Assembly (NCBI GenBank): GCA_964486925.1
Contig: CAZAOY010000038.1
Location: 1-24,143 of the forward strand
Reading direction: 5' to 3'
Source: CAZAOY01 sp964486925
Lineage (GTDB): Bacteria; Bacillota; Clostridia; Oscillospirales; Ruminococcaceae
Length of the DNA stretch: 24,143 bases
The notes beneath the pieces are model-generated. The model made no database searches, had not been told where the DNA came from, and saw nothing but the letters and a program-made list of their open reading frames with translations. Shown here in pieces: positions 7,729-16,996 of the stretch; the first letter of the stretch is position 1; the number at the start of each line of letters is the position of its first letter. Both the position numbers and the translations under genes were made by a program.

Positions 7729-7766
7729 TATGCAACAGCTAAAGCTATTTGAATATGCTGCATTAT

Positions 7767-8897
7767 CTATGCTATGGACATTATATCAAATATCCTTTGT
7801 GCTGTATCGGTGATGGCAAGCTTTTTAGCGTTTGACCCAAGGTTTTTAAGCCTTGAAGGATTGTTAACAAGCTCTGATATCTGATCGATAATAACCTGTT
7901 TAGAATAATCCTTCTCCTGTACCATAACCGCCCCGTCTATGTCAACCAGTACCTTACCGTTATGGTACTGATGGTTTTCGGTAACATTAGGCGACGGTAT
8001 CAGTATTGCCGCCTTCCCCATTACCTCTATCTCACTAATTGTAATTGCACCACACCTACAGATAACGATATCCGCCGCCGCATAACACTCATCAATGTTA
8101 TGGATATACTCTGAAGATGTTATATTATCGTAATCCGATAGCTTAATCCCACGCTCGGCTAATAGCTTTGGCCATTTCTCCTTGCCAAGTCTACCGTAAC
8201 CATGTATGTGTACAATATCCTTCATCTTGTTGTCGGTGTGCCACTTTATTATGTCCGCCGCGGCAATATTAATGCTATCAGCGCCAAGGCTACCGCCAAC
8301 CGAAAAGATACATAATTTATCCTTACCAATCTTAAGATTCTCTCTTGCCTTATCCTTTGTAATAGATAGGATACTGCTGCGTATAGGGTTACCAACTACA
8401 TGACAGCTGGTTTTATCCTTAATATCAGGAAGGTGCTTTTTAGCCGCTTCCACCGCTAAGAATACATAGTCCACCCGCTTTGAAAGCAGTTTATTGGTAA
8501 TCCCGGGATATGCATTCTGCTCGTGGATAGCTGTTTTAATCCCCATATCGCATGCCGCAAGCACAAGAGGTCCGCAGACATACCCGCCCGTTCCGATAAC
8601 GATATCAGGCTTAAATCCCTTTAGAATCTTCTTCGCCTTACTCTTTGCCTTTAATGCCGCGCTCACTGCTGAGATGTTATGCGCTATACCTGCCGGTGAC
8701 AGGCTTCGGCTAAAACCCTTTACCTCCAACCCCGTAAAGTCAAAGCCCGCCTTCTTAACCAAGGTCGCTTCCATCCCTTTAGGTGTCCCTACATAAAGGA
8801 TGGTGCAGTCCTTAAAGTTATCCCTTGCGTATCCCGCAATGGCTAGCGCAGGGTTAATATGCCCCGCTGTACCCCCGCCTGTAATTAATATCCTCAT
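7767..8897 (-). CDS. murG: Lipid II synthase MurG (UDP-GlcNAc transferase)
   Basis: 376-residue GT28 glycosyltransferase that adds GlcNAc to lipid I to make lipid II on the inner face of the membrane. The N-terminal glycine-rich loop is ITGGGTAGHINP (5-16). A second conserved stretch contains GTGGYVCGP and HEQNAYPG. The C-terminal donor-binding half has VGNPIR, VGGSLGADSIN and the SEIEVMGKAAILIPSP region with ENHQ. The ATG at 8897 gives the usual N-terminus of the family; an upstream GTG at 8939 would add residues not seen in MurG. The ribosome site is weak (GGGA 4 bases away) and a 9-bp hairpin sits right beside it, so translation may be damped. It is the last gene of the dcw unit. Confidence 0.96.
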   Translation of the reverse strand: MRILITGGGTAGHINPALAIAGYARDNFKDCTILYVGTPKGMEATLVKKAGFDFTGLEVKGFSRSLSPAGIAHNISAVSAALKAKSKAKKILKGFKPDIVIGTGGYVCGPLVLAACDMGIKTAIHEQNAYPGITNKLLSKRVDYVFLAVEAAKKHLPDIKDKTSCHVVGNPIRSSILSITKDKARENLKIGKDKLCIFSVGGSLGADSINIAAADIIKWHTDNKMKDIVHIHGYGRLGKEKWPKLLAERGIKLSDYDNITSSEYIHNIDECYAAADIVICRCGAITISEIEVMGKAAILIPSPNVTENHQYHNGKVLVDIDGAVMVQEKDYSKQVIIDQISELVNNPSRLKNLGSNAKKLAITDTAQRIFDIMSIA

Positions 8898-8904
8898 ACA
8901 TTCC

Positions 8905-8934
8905 CTGTAGCGTTTCCCTAAAGATACGCTACAG
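8905..8934 (-). other. Hairpin directly upstream of the murG start
   Basis: CTGTAGCGT (8905-8913) pairs perfectly with ACGCTACAG (8926-8934), giving a 9-bp stem with a 12-base loop. On the transcript the stem ends a few bases before the murG ATG and touches the only GGGA that could act as ribosome site. It may limit murG translation or mark an RNA processing point (inference). Confidence 0.55.
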
Positions 8935-8998
8935 TTCACCTACTTTCGTTATTATTTTAATTAAACTTGTTATTATCTATAGCTCCGTTAAACCTAAG

Positions 8999-10258
8999 CT
9001 AGGTCTTTGACTCCCTAGAGTATCGGGATATGCTAAGCAAAACCCCCATCTCCGCCATCTGGATTAGTAACGCTGTACCTCCATAGCTAAAGAACGGTAG
9101 ACTGATACCTGTGTTTGGGAAGGTGTTGGTTACCACCGCTATGTTTGCGATAGTCTGAAGTCCAATCTGTGCCATTAGCCCCAGTCCTAGGAAGAATCCA
9201 AATCTGTCAGGCGCTTTTGAAGCGATCTGTAACCCTCTGGTAATCAGAAGTATAAACCCTAGTATAACAAGCACAGCACCGACAAACCCTAATTCCTCAC
9301 AGATAATTGCAAAGATAAAGTCGTTTTGCGGTTCTGGAAGGTACATATATTTTTGTACCGACTGCCCAAAGCCTTTACCCATAAGTCCGCCAGACCCTAC
9401 AGCGATCATCGACTGTACCGTCTGCCAGGTTGAGTCGCTAATATCCGCTAAAGGATCTCTCCATCCCGCTATTCGTTCGGAGATGTAGGACACCCCTTTA
9501 ACCGCTATAATCGCGACAACCCCAACCGCACCAATAGGTATAAGCGCCGCAAAGTACCGTAGCTTTGTACCGCCGACATACATTAGTATTATAACGATAC
9601 CACAGGTTAAAACTGTAGCTGAAAGGTGGGTTTCCATCATTAGCAGTACCACTACCGGTGCTAGATAAAGTAAGAACATCCCAACCCCGTATCTAAAGGT
9701 ACCCATCTTATCGGAATGCTTTTGTATTAGATATGCAAATAAAACAATAAGCGCAAACTTCATTAGCTCCGACGGCTGTACCGTAAGGTTACCGGGCAGA
9801 TATATCCACCGCCTAGCACCATTTAACGGCGCCATAAATAGTACCACTATAAGTAATACAATACCTATATAGTAGGATATAATCGGGATCTTACCCTTTG
9901 AATAGATCCTATAGTCTATCCTTGACACAAATAGCATAACCGCTATCCCTAAAACTACAAATACAGCCTGTTTTCCCACAAAGTGATAGCTGTTACCCAT
10001 ACGAATTAACGCTGTGGCATAGCTTGCGGAGAAAACCATAAGTAATCCGAATGCAACCAGTGCCAGAACCGTTACTAAAAAGGCTGTATCCATACGAGGA
10101 AGTCTTTTTTGTGGCTTTTTAGGTACTGTTTGTTTTATCGGACGTGCCTTTAACTCTCTTTGAACCGGCTTTCTTTTTGCTTTCGTTGGACTATTTTTAG
10201 CCGCTTTTTTGTCTTTATTACTGTTACGATTCCTAGACCTAACATCTTTGCTGTTCAA
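8999..10258 (-). CDS. ftsW: SEDS peptidoglycan glycosyltransferase FtsW (SpoVE-like)
   Basis: 419-residue polytopic SEDS protein that polymerises lipid II at the septum together with a class B PBP. A very basic cytoplasmic N-terminus (1-55) is longer than usual. About ten membrane segments follow. Family marks are QPSE at 161-164, ETH at 209-211, the extracellular loop WRDPLAD with the likely catalytic Asp268, and PNTGISLPFFSYGG near the end. It starts with TTG at 10258, supported by GGAGG 5 bases upstream. It follows mraY after 56 bases; the place between them, where murD is usually found, is empty. A sporulation paralogue (SpoVE) cannot be excluded, but the division context favours FtsW. 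Confidence 0.94.
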   Translation of the reverse strand: MNSKDVRSRNRNSNKDKKAAKNSPTKAKRKPVQRELKARPIKQTVPKKPQKRLPRMDTAFLVTVLALVAFGLLMVFSASYATALIRMGNSYHFVGKQAVFVVLGIAVMLFVSRIDYRIYSKGKIPIISYYIGIVLLIVVLFMAPLNGARRWIYLPGNLTVQPSELMKFALIVLFAYLIQKHSDKMGTFRYGVGMFLLYLAPVVVLLMMETHLSATVLTCGIVIILMYVGGTKLRYFAALIPIGAVGVVAIIAVKGVSYISERIAGWRDPLADISDSTWQTVQSMIAVGSGGLMGKGFGQSVQKYMYLPEPQNDFIFAIICEELGFVGAVLVILGFILLITRGLQIASKAPDRFGFFLGLGLMAQIGLQTIANIAVVTNTFPNTGISLPFFSYGGTALLIQMAEMGVLLSISRYSRESKT

Positions 10259-10314
10259 AATGACCTCCCATCACTAATTTTAATATCCTTATTCACAAGA
10301 CCCTTAAAGCATCT

Positions 10315-11331
10315 CTAACTGCCCACTAGGTTATATACCGATACCACCGCAATAATCCCCGCAACTGCAGTTACTATACAGAATATCGATACAATCTTGT
10401 TCTCTGACCACCCGACCATCTCAAAATGATGATGGATAGGTGACATTCTAAAGATACGTTTGCCTGTTGTTTTAAAGCTTATTACCTGGAGTATCACTGA
10501 AAAAGCTTCTATTATATATATTATCCCCACTAAAAGCAAAAGTATAGGCTGGTTTACCCCAAAGGCAATCCCAACTACCGCACCGCCCAAAAACATCGAT
10601 CCGGTATCACCCATAAATACCTTAGCAGGAAATATATTCCAAACTAAAAATCCCACGCATGACGCGGCTAGTGCCGCCGAAAATATCTCCATACCCATGT
10701 TTCCAAGTATAACCGATACTATCATAAAGGTTATAGCATAGACAAAGGTTACCGAGGTAGCAAGTCCATCCACCCCATCGGTTAGATTTACCGCATTCAC
10801 CACACCTATTATCATAAACCCCATAATCGGATAGTATAAAAATGAAAGATCTATCTGCCCTAAAAACGGTATCGCAACTACAGTAGTCGCTGTACCTGAT
10901 AGATATAACGTAGCAAGGTACGCTAAGGTTATAAGCACCTGCATTATTATCTTCTGCCTTGCACGAAGTCCTAAGTTTTGTTTTTTTACAACCTTTATAT
11001 AATCATCGATAAACCCTACAAATCCAAACGCTAACGCTAGAAATACGCAGTTTACCAATCGTATCATATCTCCATAAACTACCGTATCCTTATCAGATAA
11101 AAGCTGTACTATTAGGGCAAGTACTATAGCCAATATTACACCCATAGCTATCATTATCCCACCCATAGTCGGAGTACCCTGCTTCTTTTGGTGCCATACA
11201 GGGCCGATATCCTTAATAGTCTGCCCAAATTTTAACCGCCTAAGATATGGTATAACAAATTTACCCGAAAGAGATGTTACAGCTAGTGATACAATAGCCG
11301 ATACAAATATCGTTATGCCGTTACTAGTCAT
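10315..11331 (-). CDS. mraY: Phospho-N-acetylmuramoyl-pentapeptide transferase MraY
   Basis: 338-residue integral membrane enzyme that joins UDP-MurNAc-pentapeptide to undecaprenyl phosphate to form lipid I. Conserved cytoplasmic motifs are present: TPTMGG at about 53-58, the Mg-binding Asp109-Asp110-Tyr, NLTDGVDGL at 182-190, GDTGS at 241-245 and the His300-302 cluster before FE. About ten membrane segments match the family. The ATG at 11331 lies inside the last codons of murF, an 8-base overlap, and its AGGAGG ribosome site is within murF, which suggests translational coupling. Confidence 0.97.
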   Translation of the reverse strand: MTSNGITIFVSAIVSLAVTSLSGKFVIPYLRRLKFGQTIKDIGPVWHQKKQGTPTMGGIMIAMGVILAIVLALIVQLLSDKDTVVYGDMIRLVNCVFLALAFGFVGFIDDYIKVVKKQNLGLRARQKIIMQVLITLAYLATLYLSGTATTVVAIPFLGQIDLSFLYYPIMGFMIIGVVNAVNLTDGVDGLATSVTFVYAITFMIVSVILGNMGMEIFSAALAASCVGFLVWNIFPAKVFMGDTGSMFLGGAVVGIAFGVNQPILLLLVGIIYIIEAFSVILQVISFKTTGKRIFRMSPIHHHFEMVGWSENKIVSIFCIVTAVAGIIAVVSVYNLVGS

Positions 11332-12700
11332 CGAATCCTCCTGTATCTAAAAGATTAATAACCTCCTCAAGCTTTACCCCCCTGCTGGCTTTATATAGTA
11401 CAACATCCCCCGGCTTAAGGTGAGTTTTAAGGTAGTTTACAATGGCTTCCTTATCCTCAAAGTAGCATACCTCCTTCATCCCTACAACAACCGCACCGCG
11501 TTTATAATGTCGGGCAAGATCACCATAGCAGATTAGGTTGTCTATCCTAGAGCAACCAACATACCTACCGATCTCAAAATGCTTCTCCTTAGAAATCTCG
11601 CCTAACTCAAGCATATCCCCTAATACTGCAAACTTTCTGCCTGTAGTTTTAAACTCGTTTAACACAGATAACGACGCTATCATGGAATCCGGGCTTGCGT
11701 TGTAGCAGTCCTTTATAGAGGTTATGCCGTTTTTGCTACTCACCTCCTGCCGCATTGACGCATTTTGATAGAGCATAAATGATTTAACAATGTTCTCTGC
11801 CTCAATATCCGCCATAAGCCCTACCGCAAATGCGGCTAGCGCATTATAAACGTTATGTTTTCCCATAATCGGGATAACCGCCGATATCTTTTTGCCAAAG
11901 AAATTAATATCAAACTTTGTCTGCCAGTTAGAAACCTCTATGTTGCTTGCAGAGATGTCAGCGTAGTTATCAATCCCAATCGTTACAATTGGACGCTCAA
12001 CATACCCCGCCGCCGATCTTAACATGTCATCGTCGGTATTTAAGATAAGCGGAGCATCGTTAGACATACCCTCTAGTATCTCTAGCTTTGCTTTAAGTAT
12101 ATTTTCACGACTACCTAACACCTCGATATGTGATATACCAATATTAGTAATAACCCCAACATTAGGCTGTGCTACAATGGAAAGCTCCTTTATCTCATCA
12201 AAGTTTGACATCCCCATCTCTATAATAGCATAGGCATGTGAGTATTCAAGCCCCATTATAGTAAGAGGAAGTCCTATCTCATTATTTAGGTTTCCTTTAG
12301 TCTTTAGCGTTTTATGCTTAAAGCTAAGTACCGCGTTTATCATCTCTTTTGTAGAGGTTTTACCAACACTCCCGGTAACACCAACAACAAAGGTTGAAAA
12401 GAGCCTACGATAGTATGCCGCCAGCTTTAAAAGTGCTTTCCTAGTATCTTTAACTACAATTATGTTTTGTAGCTGTGGAATATCCCTTTCACTCACGCAT
12501 ACCGTAGCACCATCGTTGTAAGCGCCCTCGATATAATCGTGACCGTCAAAGTTCTCACCCTTAATCGCCACAAATAGGCTGTCTGCTACTACCTTTCGTG
12601 AATCGATGGTGATACTACTGACAAATAGGTTTTCACTGCTAGGACGCACTAGCTGTCCTTCCACCGCCTGTGCTATCTGGTTTACTGTGAGTCTTTCCAT
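11324..12700 (-). CDS. murF: UDP-MurNAc-tripeptide--D-alanyl-D-alanine ligase MurF
   Basis: 458-residue cytoplasmic Mur ligase that adds D-Ala-D-Ala to UDP-MurNAc-tripeptide with ATP. The N-terminal substrate domain (1-100) has TIDSRKV at about 31-37. The central ATPase domain has the P-loop GVTGSVGKTSTKEM (107-120), GNLNNEIG and EMGMS. The C-terminal domain has DCYNASPDSM and VLGDMLELG. The ATG at 12700 follows AGGAGG by 5 bases; an ATG eight codons earlier lies upstream of this ribosome site and is rejected. It overlaps mraY by 8 bases. A hairpin (12716-12737, 8-bp stem) stands just before the ribosome site. Confidence 0.97.
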   Translation of the reverse strand: MERLTVNQIAQAVEGQLVRPSSENLFVSSITIDSRKVVADSLFVAIKGENFDGHDYIEGAYNDGATVCVSERDIPQLQNIIVVKDTRKALLKLAAYYRRLFSTFVVGVTGSVGKTSTKEMINAVLSFKHKTLKTKGNLNNEIGLPLTIMGLEYSHAYAIIEMGMSNFDEIKELSIVAQPNVGVITNIGISHIEVLGSRENILKAKLEILEGMSNDAPLILNTDDDMLRSAAGYVERPIVTIGIDNYADISASNIEVSNWQTKFDINFFGKKISAVIPIMGKHNVYNALAAFAVGLMADIEAENIVKSFMLYQNASMRQEVSSKNGITSIKDCYNASPDSMIASLSVLNEFKTTGRKFAVLGDMLELGEISKEKHFEIGRYVGCSRIDNLICYGDLARHYKRGAVVVGMKEVCYFEDKEAIVNYLKTHLKPGDVVLYKASRGVKLEEVINLLDTGGFDD

Positions 12701-12775
12701 CTTAACCTCCTGTATGATATCCACTATAATGGATATCTTATTTTATCTATAGCTATTTAACTTAAGAAAACAATA

Positions 12776-12809
12776 GGTGGGCTTTATATATGTTTTGAGA
12801 GCGCCCACC
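12776..12809 (-). other. GC-rich hairpin in the murE-murF gap
   Basis: GGTGGGC (12776-12782) pairs with GCCCACC (12803-12809) across a 20-base loop, starting about 20 bases after the murE stop. On the minus strand it is followed by TATTGTTTTCTT, so it could be a leaky terminator or a processing stem that sets murE and murF levels apart. A second 8-bp stem is at 12716-12737. Confidence 0.5.
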
Positions 12810-12831
12810 CCTTACATCGATCGTTTTAAGG

Positions 12832-14310
12832 TTAATTCGCTATATTCCTTGAAGCTACAATATCCTCTACTACCTTCTTTTCATCAAAATCAAGTGTTTT
12901 GTCCCCTATAATCTGATAGGTTTCATGACCCTTTCCCGCTAGAATAATATAATCATAAGGCTTAGCAATCTTCATAGCAAACTCGATAGCCTTCCTTCGG
13001 TCGGTCATGATCTTGTACTGATATCCTTCGTCAAACCCTGCTGTAATCTCGTTAATTATCTTATCAGCATCTTCATTTCTTGGGTTATCGTTTGTTACTA
13101 TAACTACATCTGCATGTTCCATCGCTACCTTTGCCATAAGCGGGCGTTTCTTTCTATCCCTATCCCCGCCGCACCCAAAGACCAGTATAATATCCCCCTT
13201 GCAGTATTCCCTAACTGAAGCCAGTATATTATAAAGCCCATCGGGTGTATGAGCGTAGTCTCTAACAATACAAAATCTATCCTTATATATAACCTCCGCT
13301 CTGCCTGGTACACCATAAAATCTATCAAGCGTATCCTTTATAGAGTCCATACTAATACCTAGATTATCAGCTACAGCGATACAGGATAGTATATTGTATA
13401 CCGAAAACTTGCCTAACATGTTAATGCTAATCCGTTCTCTTGTAGTAACCCCTCTCTTTTTATACCTAAGGGTAAAAACCACACCATCGGTCTTATACAC
13501 AATATCTTTAGCCAGATATAAAGCTGACTCATCGATAATACCATAGGTTAGAAGGTTTACTCCTTTATCAATAAGCTCATCCGCTAGTCGTTTTCCGTAT
13601 GGATCGTCTATATTCACCACTGCGTTGTCACATCTGTTGAATAAAAGCTTCTTGCATTTAAAGTAGCTTTCCATATCTATGTGATAGTCTAGGTGGTCGG
13701 TGGTTAGATTTGTAAAGATCGCAGATTTAAACCTTATATTGCCTATCCGCCTCTGCGCTAACGCATGGGAGGAAACCTCCATACAGACGCTGTCACAGTC
13801 GTTGTCCCGCATATCCGCCAGCAAACGGTTTAGGGTATAGCAGTCGGGGGTGGTAAGCTTTGATACAAACTCCTTACCCTTATAGCTACTATTCACAGTA
13901 CCTATTACACCAACCCCATTATAACTACCGCCATCCTCTAGTATCGCTCTTAATGCAGTTACAATACTGGTTTTACCGTTTGTCCCTGTAACACCGATAA
14001 TCTCCATATCCTTTGAAGGTGTACCAAATAGCTGTTCTACTGCATAGTTGTATGCCTTGATTGTGTCATCCGTCACAATCTGATTGTCCTTATCCACATC
14101 CTCTAGCTCTCGCTCGGTTACAATATATAGAGCGCCTCTATCAATAGCTAACTTTGCGTTGTCATGCCCATCAAAACTGCTACCCTTTATACAAAAGTAG
14201 ATATCACCATCAGTTACTAGCTTAACGTCCTTAACTATATCTTTAACTTCAACCAAGCTGTACAAAGCCTGTTTATCTTTTACATCCTCTAATAGGTCAA
14301 TTAGTTTCAT
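12832..14310 (-). CDS. murE: UDP-MurNAc-dipeptide--meso-diaminopimelate ligase MurE
   Basis: 492-residue cytoplasmic Mur ligase that adds the third amino acid of the stem peptide. The P-loop GVTGTNGKT is at 106-114. TTDHLDYH, the carbamylated-lysine region and the C-terminal KGHE (460-463) are present. DNPR at 408-411 followed by NED is the signature of enzymes that take meso-diaminopimelate rather than lysine, so the wall is expected to be of the A2pm type. The ATG at 14310 gives the family N-terminus; the ribosome site is weak (AGAAAG about 10 bases upstream). An in-frame TTG at 14379 would add 23 residues unlike MurE. It is separated from the PBP gene by about 210 bases with two hairpins. 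Confidence 0.97.
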   Translation of the reverse strand: MKLIDLLEDVKDKQALYSLVEVKDIVKDVKLVTDGDIYFCIKGSSFDGHDNAKLAIDRGALYIVTERELEDVDKDNQIVTDDTIKAYNYAVEQLFGTPSKDMEIIGVTGTNGKTSIVTALRAILEDGGSYNGVGVIGTVNSSYKGKEFVSKLTTPDCYTLNRLLADMRDNDCDSVCMEVSSHALAQRRIGNIRFKSAIFTNLTTDHLDYHIDMESYFKCKKLLFNRCDNAVVNIDDPYGKRLADELIDKGVNLLTYGIIDESALYLAKDIVYKTDGVVFTLRYKKRGVTTRERISINMLGKFSVYNILSCIAVADNLGISMDSIKDTLDRFYGVPGRAEVIYKDRFCIVRDYAHTPDGLYNILASVREYCKGDIILVFGCGGDRDRKKRPLMAKVAMEHADVVIVTNDNPRNEDADKIINEITAGFDEGYQYKIMTDRRKAIEFAMKIAKPYDYIILAGKGHETYQIIGDKTLDFDEKKVVEDIVASRNIAN

Positions 14311-14351
14311 GTAAAAAATTCTTTCTATATTATCTGATAATCTACACGGTA

Positions 14352-14413
14352 TATTAATTGGATAACGTCGTCTGCCCAATTAATAACCATGCCCAAAGAT
14401 AATATTATGGGCA
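14352..14413 (-). other. Two hairpins in the PBP-murE gap
   Basis: TATTAATTGG (14352-14361) pairs perfectly with CCAATTAATA (14376-14385), 14-base loop. TGCCCA (14390-14395) pairs with TGGGCA (14408-14413) around an inner TAATATTA. Both lie in the leader of murE within the cluster transcript. They may be processing or stability elements; neither has a clean T-run. Confidence 0.45.
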
Positions 14414-14518
14414 AACTTAATACTGTTTAATATATTACTTCGCAGACAAACAGTGGTAAACGTATTTATTTAAATACTGTCCGCCGCATTTGTAAACTGT
14501 TAATGTTTAATCTTGCTT

Positions 14519-16882
14519 CTAATCATACTCCTTCTTAAGCACCGTAATTACAACGGTGTTACCGATACCAAGTGTAGTACCTGCCGCAACCGACTGCTGG
14601 GTTACCTTTGCTTCGGTACTGTTCGCCGCACCTCCGATAATGCTTACGGTATACCCTGCATTTGTCAGACGGCGGTTTGCTTCAAACGGAGTAAGTCCTA
14701 CCACTCCAGGTACGGTAGATAAACGCTCCTTCGCCCCTTTGGTGTATAGAATAACGGTGCTTCCTGTGGAAACCTTAGCCCCCGCATCAGGCACCTGCTT
14801 AACGATAGAATTTCCTTCTCCAATTACCCTTCCGTTTAAACCAACGCTGTTAAGCTCACCGTTGGCAAACAAAAGATCACTTCCAACTACATATGGAACT
14901 ACAGATTCAAGGTTTTTAAGCTCCTCATCGGAATACTTTTTGTCAATACCAAGATATGGAAGTACATCCGACATTACCATAGCAACCGCAGGACCCGCAA
15001 CCAAGCTACCATACACCTCTCCAAGGGTAGGCTCGTCAACCATGACTATCATTGCAACCTGTGGATCATTCGCCGGCGCAAATGCGGCAAAGGACGAGAT
15101 CTTAGCTTCCTTGTCATCCTTTGGCCCTTGCTTTTGGGATGTACCTGATTTACCGCCGATCTGATATCCCTTTACATAGGCGTTACCGCCACCCTTAGCG
15201 GAAACAACGCTTTCAAGGATACTCTTCATTGTATCGGAGGTTTCCTTTGAGATAACCTGTCTTTTTATCTTAGGCTGACGGCTCTCCACAACGTTACCAT
15301 TCTCATCGATAATCTCTTTAACAACGTAAGGGGTAACTAGATAACCGTCATTAGCTGTGGCACTAAATGCTGTTAACATCTGTAGCGGGGTAACCGCCGT
15401 GGACTGACCAAAGGATGAGCTTGCAAGCTCAACTGTACCAAGCTGACTTGCAGTGTAGTACATACTATCCCCTTCACCCGGAAGGTCAATCCCTGTTTTC
15501 TGGGTTAAACCAAACCCCTTTAGGTATTTATAGAAGTTTTCAGCACCAAGCTTTTTACCTATCTCAACAAACGCTGGGTTACAGGAGTTTACCATCGCTC
15601 CTCTAAAGTCTAACACCCCGTGCCCTGTGGTTTTGTGACACTTCATTATCCTATCCGCCACCTGTATAAATCCGGGACAGTAGTGGGTTTCCTTCATGTT
15701 AGCGGTCTTTTCCTCTAAAGCTCCCGCCGCTGTTATAGATTTAAATACCGAACCCGGCTGATATGCAAAGGATATCGCCTTGTTATACCACTGTGCCTGC
15801 TGTGCCTGTGACAGCGCTTCAAGGTATGTACTTTCTGGTTTTTCCGGTATTACTGAATCAACCGCCGCAGTCTGGGTAGCGTCTTGCTTGTCACCCTGCG
15901 CCGTTGCTCTATCGATTAGCGCTTTGTTCTCTGGGTTGTTGTAAAACTCCTCTGCAAGCTTAATTCTATCTAGCTCCGCTCTAACCTTTGGGTCGGCTAT
16001 CTCACGCGGATTATTTGGGTCGAAATCGTTCATTGTGGACATAGCATAGATCTCACCGGTTTTCGGGTTCATTACTATCCCCGCCGCTCCGCCCTTTGGC
16101 TCATGAGATTTTACTATAAACCGCAAGGCTTTATCTAAAAACATCTGCACATTCTCATCTAACGTTAGCACAAGACTGTTACCATTAATCGGTGCAACCC
16201 TGTTTTCATACGAAGTCGGCAGGTTACCTCCTAACCCATTCTTTGCAGATACCGTATACCCCGGAGTTCCGCTAAGATAACTGTTATAGGATAGCTCCAC
16301 CCCATACTGCCCCTGGTTTTCATTACCCGTAAACCCTATTAGCGCTGAAGCCGCATTTGCATTAGGGTAGTACCGCTTTGTATCCTCTGATAGCGTTATA
16401 CCGCCTGTCATCTTCTTCTCAACAAGCATCTTTCTGATCTTGTCTACCTTTGGTTTTTCAACCTTTTCTTTAATCTTTTCATATCTATTCTTCTTGTTAA
16501 GCTTTACAAATACATCCTCTTGATCCATCTCTAGTATGGTAGCAAGTCCCTTTGCAAGTTCTTTTTTATCTTCTTTTTTAATATCAAGAGGTGCGGCTAT
16601 AACCGTCCACACTGTAGCACTCTGTGCTAGTATCTCCATATTCCTGTCATAGATAGTACCCCTATCAGCCGGGATCGCAAGTCGGCTTAGCTGACTCCTT
16701 TGGGAGATATCCACATATTTATCGTGCTGTGCAATAGCTAATGAACCCATGTTAAGCACAACAATAAAAATTAAGATTAAACACGCTATCTTAACGACAT
16801 TTAACCTTCCATTCATATTAAGCATCTCTCGTTTTGGCTTTTTTGAGATCTTTTTTATTGCATTCTTTGTATCTTTATTCAC
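14519..16882 (-). CDS. Class B penicillin-binding protein with two PASTA domains (FtsI/PBP2B/SpoVD type)
   Basis: 787-residue septal transpeptidase. A basic cytoplasmic tail (1-28) and one membrane segment (about 30-50) are followed by the dimerisation domain (about 65-240) and the transpeptidase domain (about 260-640) with Ser378-x-x-Lys381, Ser433-Cys-Asn435 and Lys578-Ser-Gly-Thr. Two PASTA repeats follow (about 660-718 and 722-785). It should cross-link septal peptidoglycan with FtsW on the outer face of the membrane. A charged, Gln/Ala-rich insertion of about 60-70 residues (about 290-365) lies between the start of the catalytic domain and SxxK, longer than is usual. It starts with GTG at 16882, supported by GGAGG 6 bases upstream. 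Two PASTA repeats favour the division type over the sporulation type, but this is not decisive. Confidence 0.95.
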   Translation of the reverse strand: MNKDTKNAIKKISKKPKREMLNMNGRLNVVKIACLILIFIVVLNMGSLAIAQHDKYVDISQRSQLSRLAIPADRGTIYDRNMEILAQSATVWTVIAAPLDIKKEDKKELAKGLATILEMDQEDVFVKLNKKNRYEKIKEKVEKPKVDKIRKMLVEKKMTGGITLSEDTKRYYPNANAASALIGFTGNENQGQYGVELSYNSYLSGTPGYTVSAKNGLGGNLPTSYENRVAPINGNSLVLTLDENVQMFLDKALRFIVKSHEPKGGAAGIVMNPKTGEIYAMSTMNDFDPNNPREIADPKVRAELDRIKLAEEFYNNPENKALIDRATAQGDKQDATQTAAVDSVIPEKPESTYLEALSQAQQAQWYNKAISFAYQPGSVFKSITAAGALEEKTANMKETHYCPGFIQVADRIMKCHKTTGHGVLDFRGAMVNSCNPAFVEIGKKLGAENFYKYLKGFGLTQKTGIDLPGEGDSMYYTASQLGTVELASSSFGQSTAVTPLQMLTAFSATANDGYLVTPYVVKEIIDENGNVVESRQPKIKRQVISKETSDTMKSILESVVSAKGGGNAYVKGYQIGGKSGTSQKQGPKDDKEAKISSFAAFAPANDPQVAMIVMVDEPTLGEVYGSLVAGPAVAMVMSDVLPYLGIDKKYSDEELKNLESVVPYVVGSDLLFANGELNSVGLNGRVIGEGNSIVKQVPDAGAKVSTGSTVILYTKGAKERLSTVPGVVGLTPFEANRRLTNAGYTVSIIGGAANSTEAKVTQQSVAAGTTLGIGNTVVITVLKKEYD

Positions 16883-16996
16883 CAGTAACCTCCATTACCT
16901 AAAATATATCATTAACCTAATCCTCGCAAAGCTTTTTATCGCTAAACCTTACGAGCATAACAACCCTCATAGTTAAAAATATTCAAAGAAACTAGA

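Larger units (their letters stand above)
7365..7766. other. A/T-rich gap between murG and the two-component operon
   Basis: Everything on both sides is read leftward. The gap holds the terminator behind murG (7700-7728), a promoter for the regulator (7604-7632), a possible second promoter (7420-7428) and a possible 33-codon ORF (7463-7564). Nothing else is supported. Confidence 0.7.

Noticed and set aside
8898..8939. GTG start for murG at 8939
   Set aside because: It would add 14 residues not seen in MurG, with a hairpin inside the coding part and no ribosome site.
10259..10314. Hidden or degraded murD between mraY and ftsW
   Set aside because: The gap is 56 bases and holds only the ftsW ribosome site; there is no room for a remnant.
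14311..14518. Several -35/-10 matches in the gap before murE
   Set aside because: At least three poor matches with 17-base spacing can be drawn in this A/T-rich gap, none with TGN or a good -35, so chance is the better explanation.
14556..15164. A 202-codon open frame on the plus strand inside the PBP gene (and similar long antisense frames in murG, valS and the kinase)
   Set aside because: They lie wholly inside genes with clear family motifs, have no ribosome sites and read as mirror frames.
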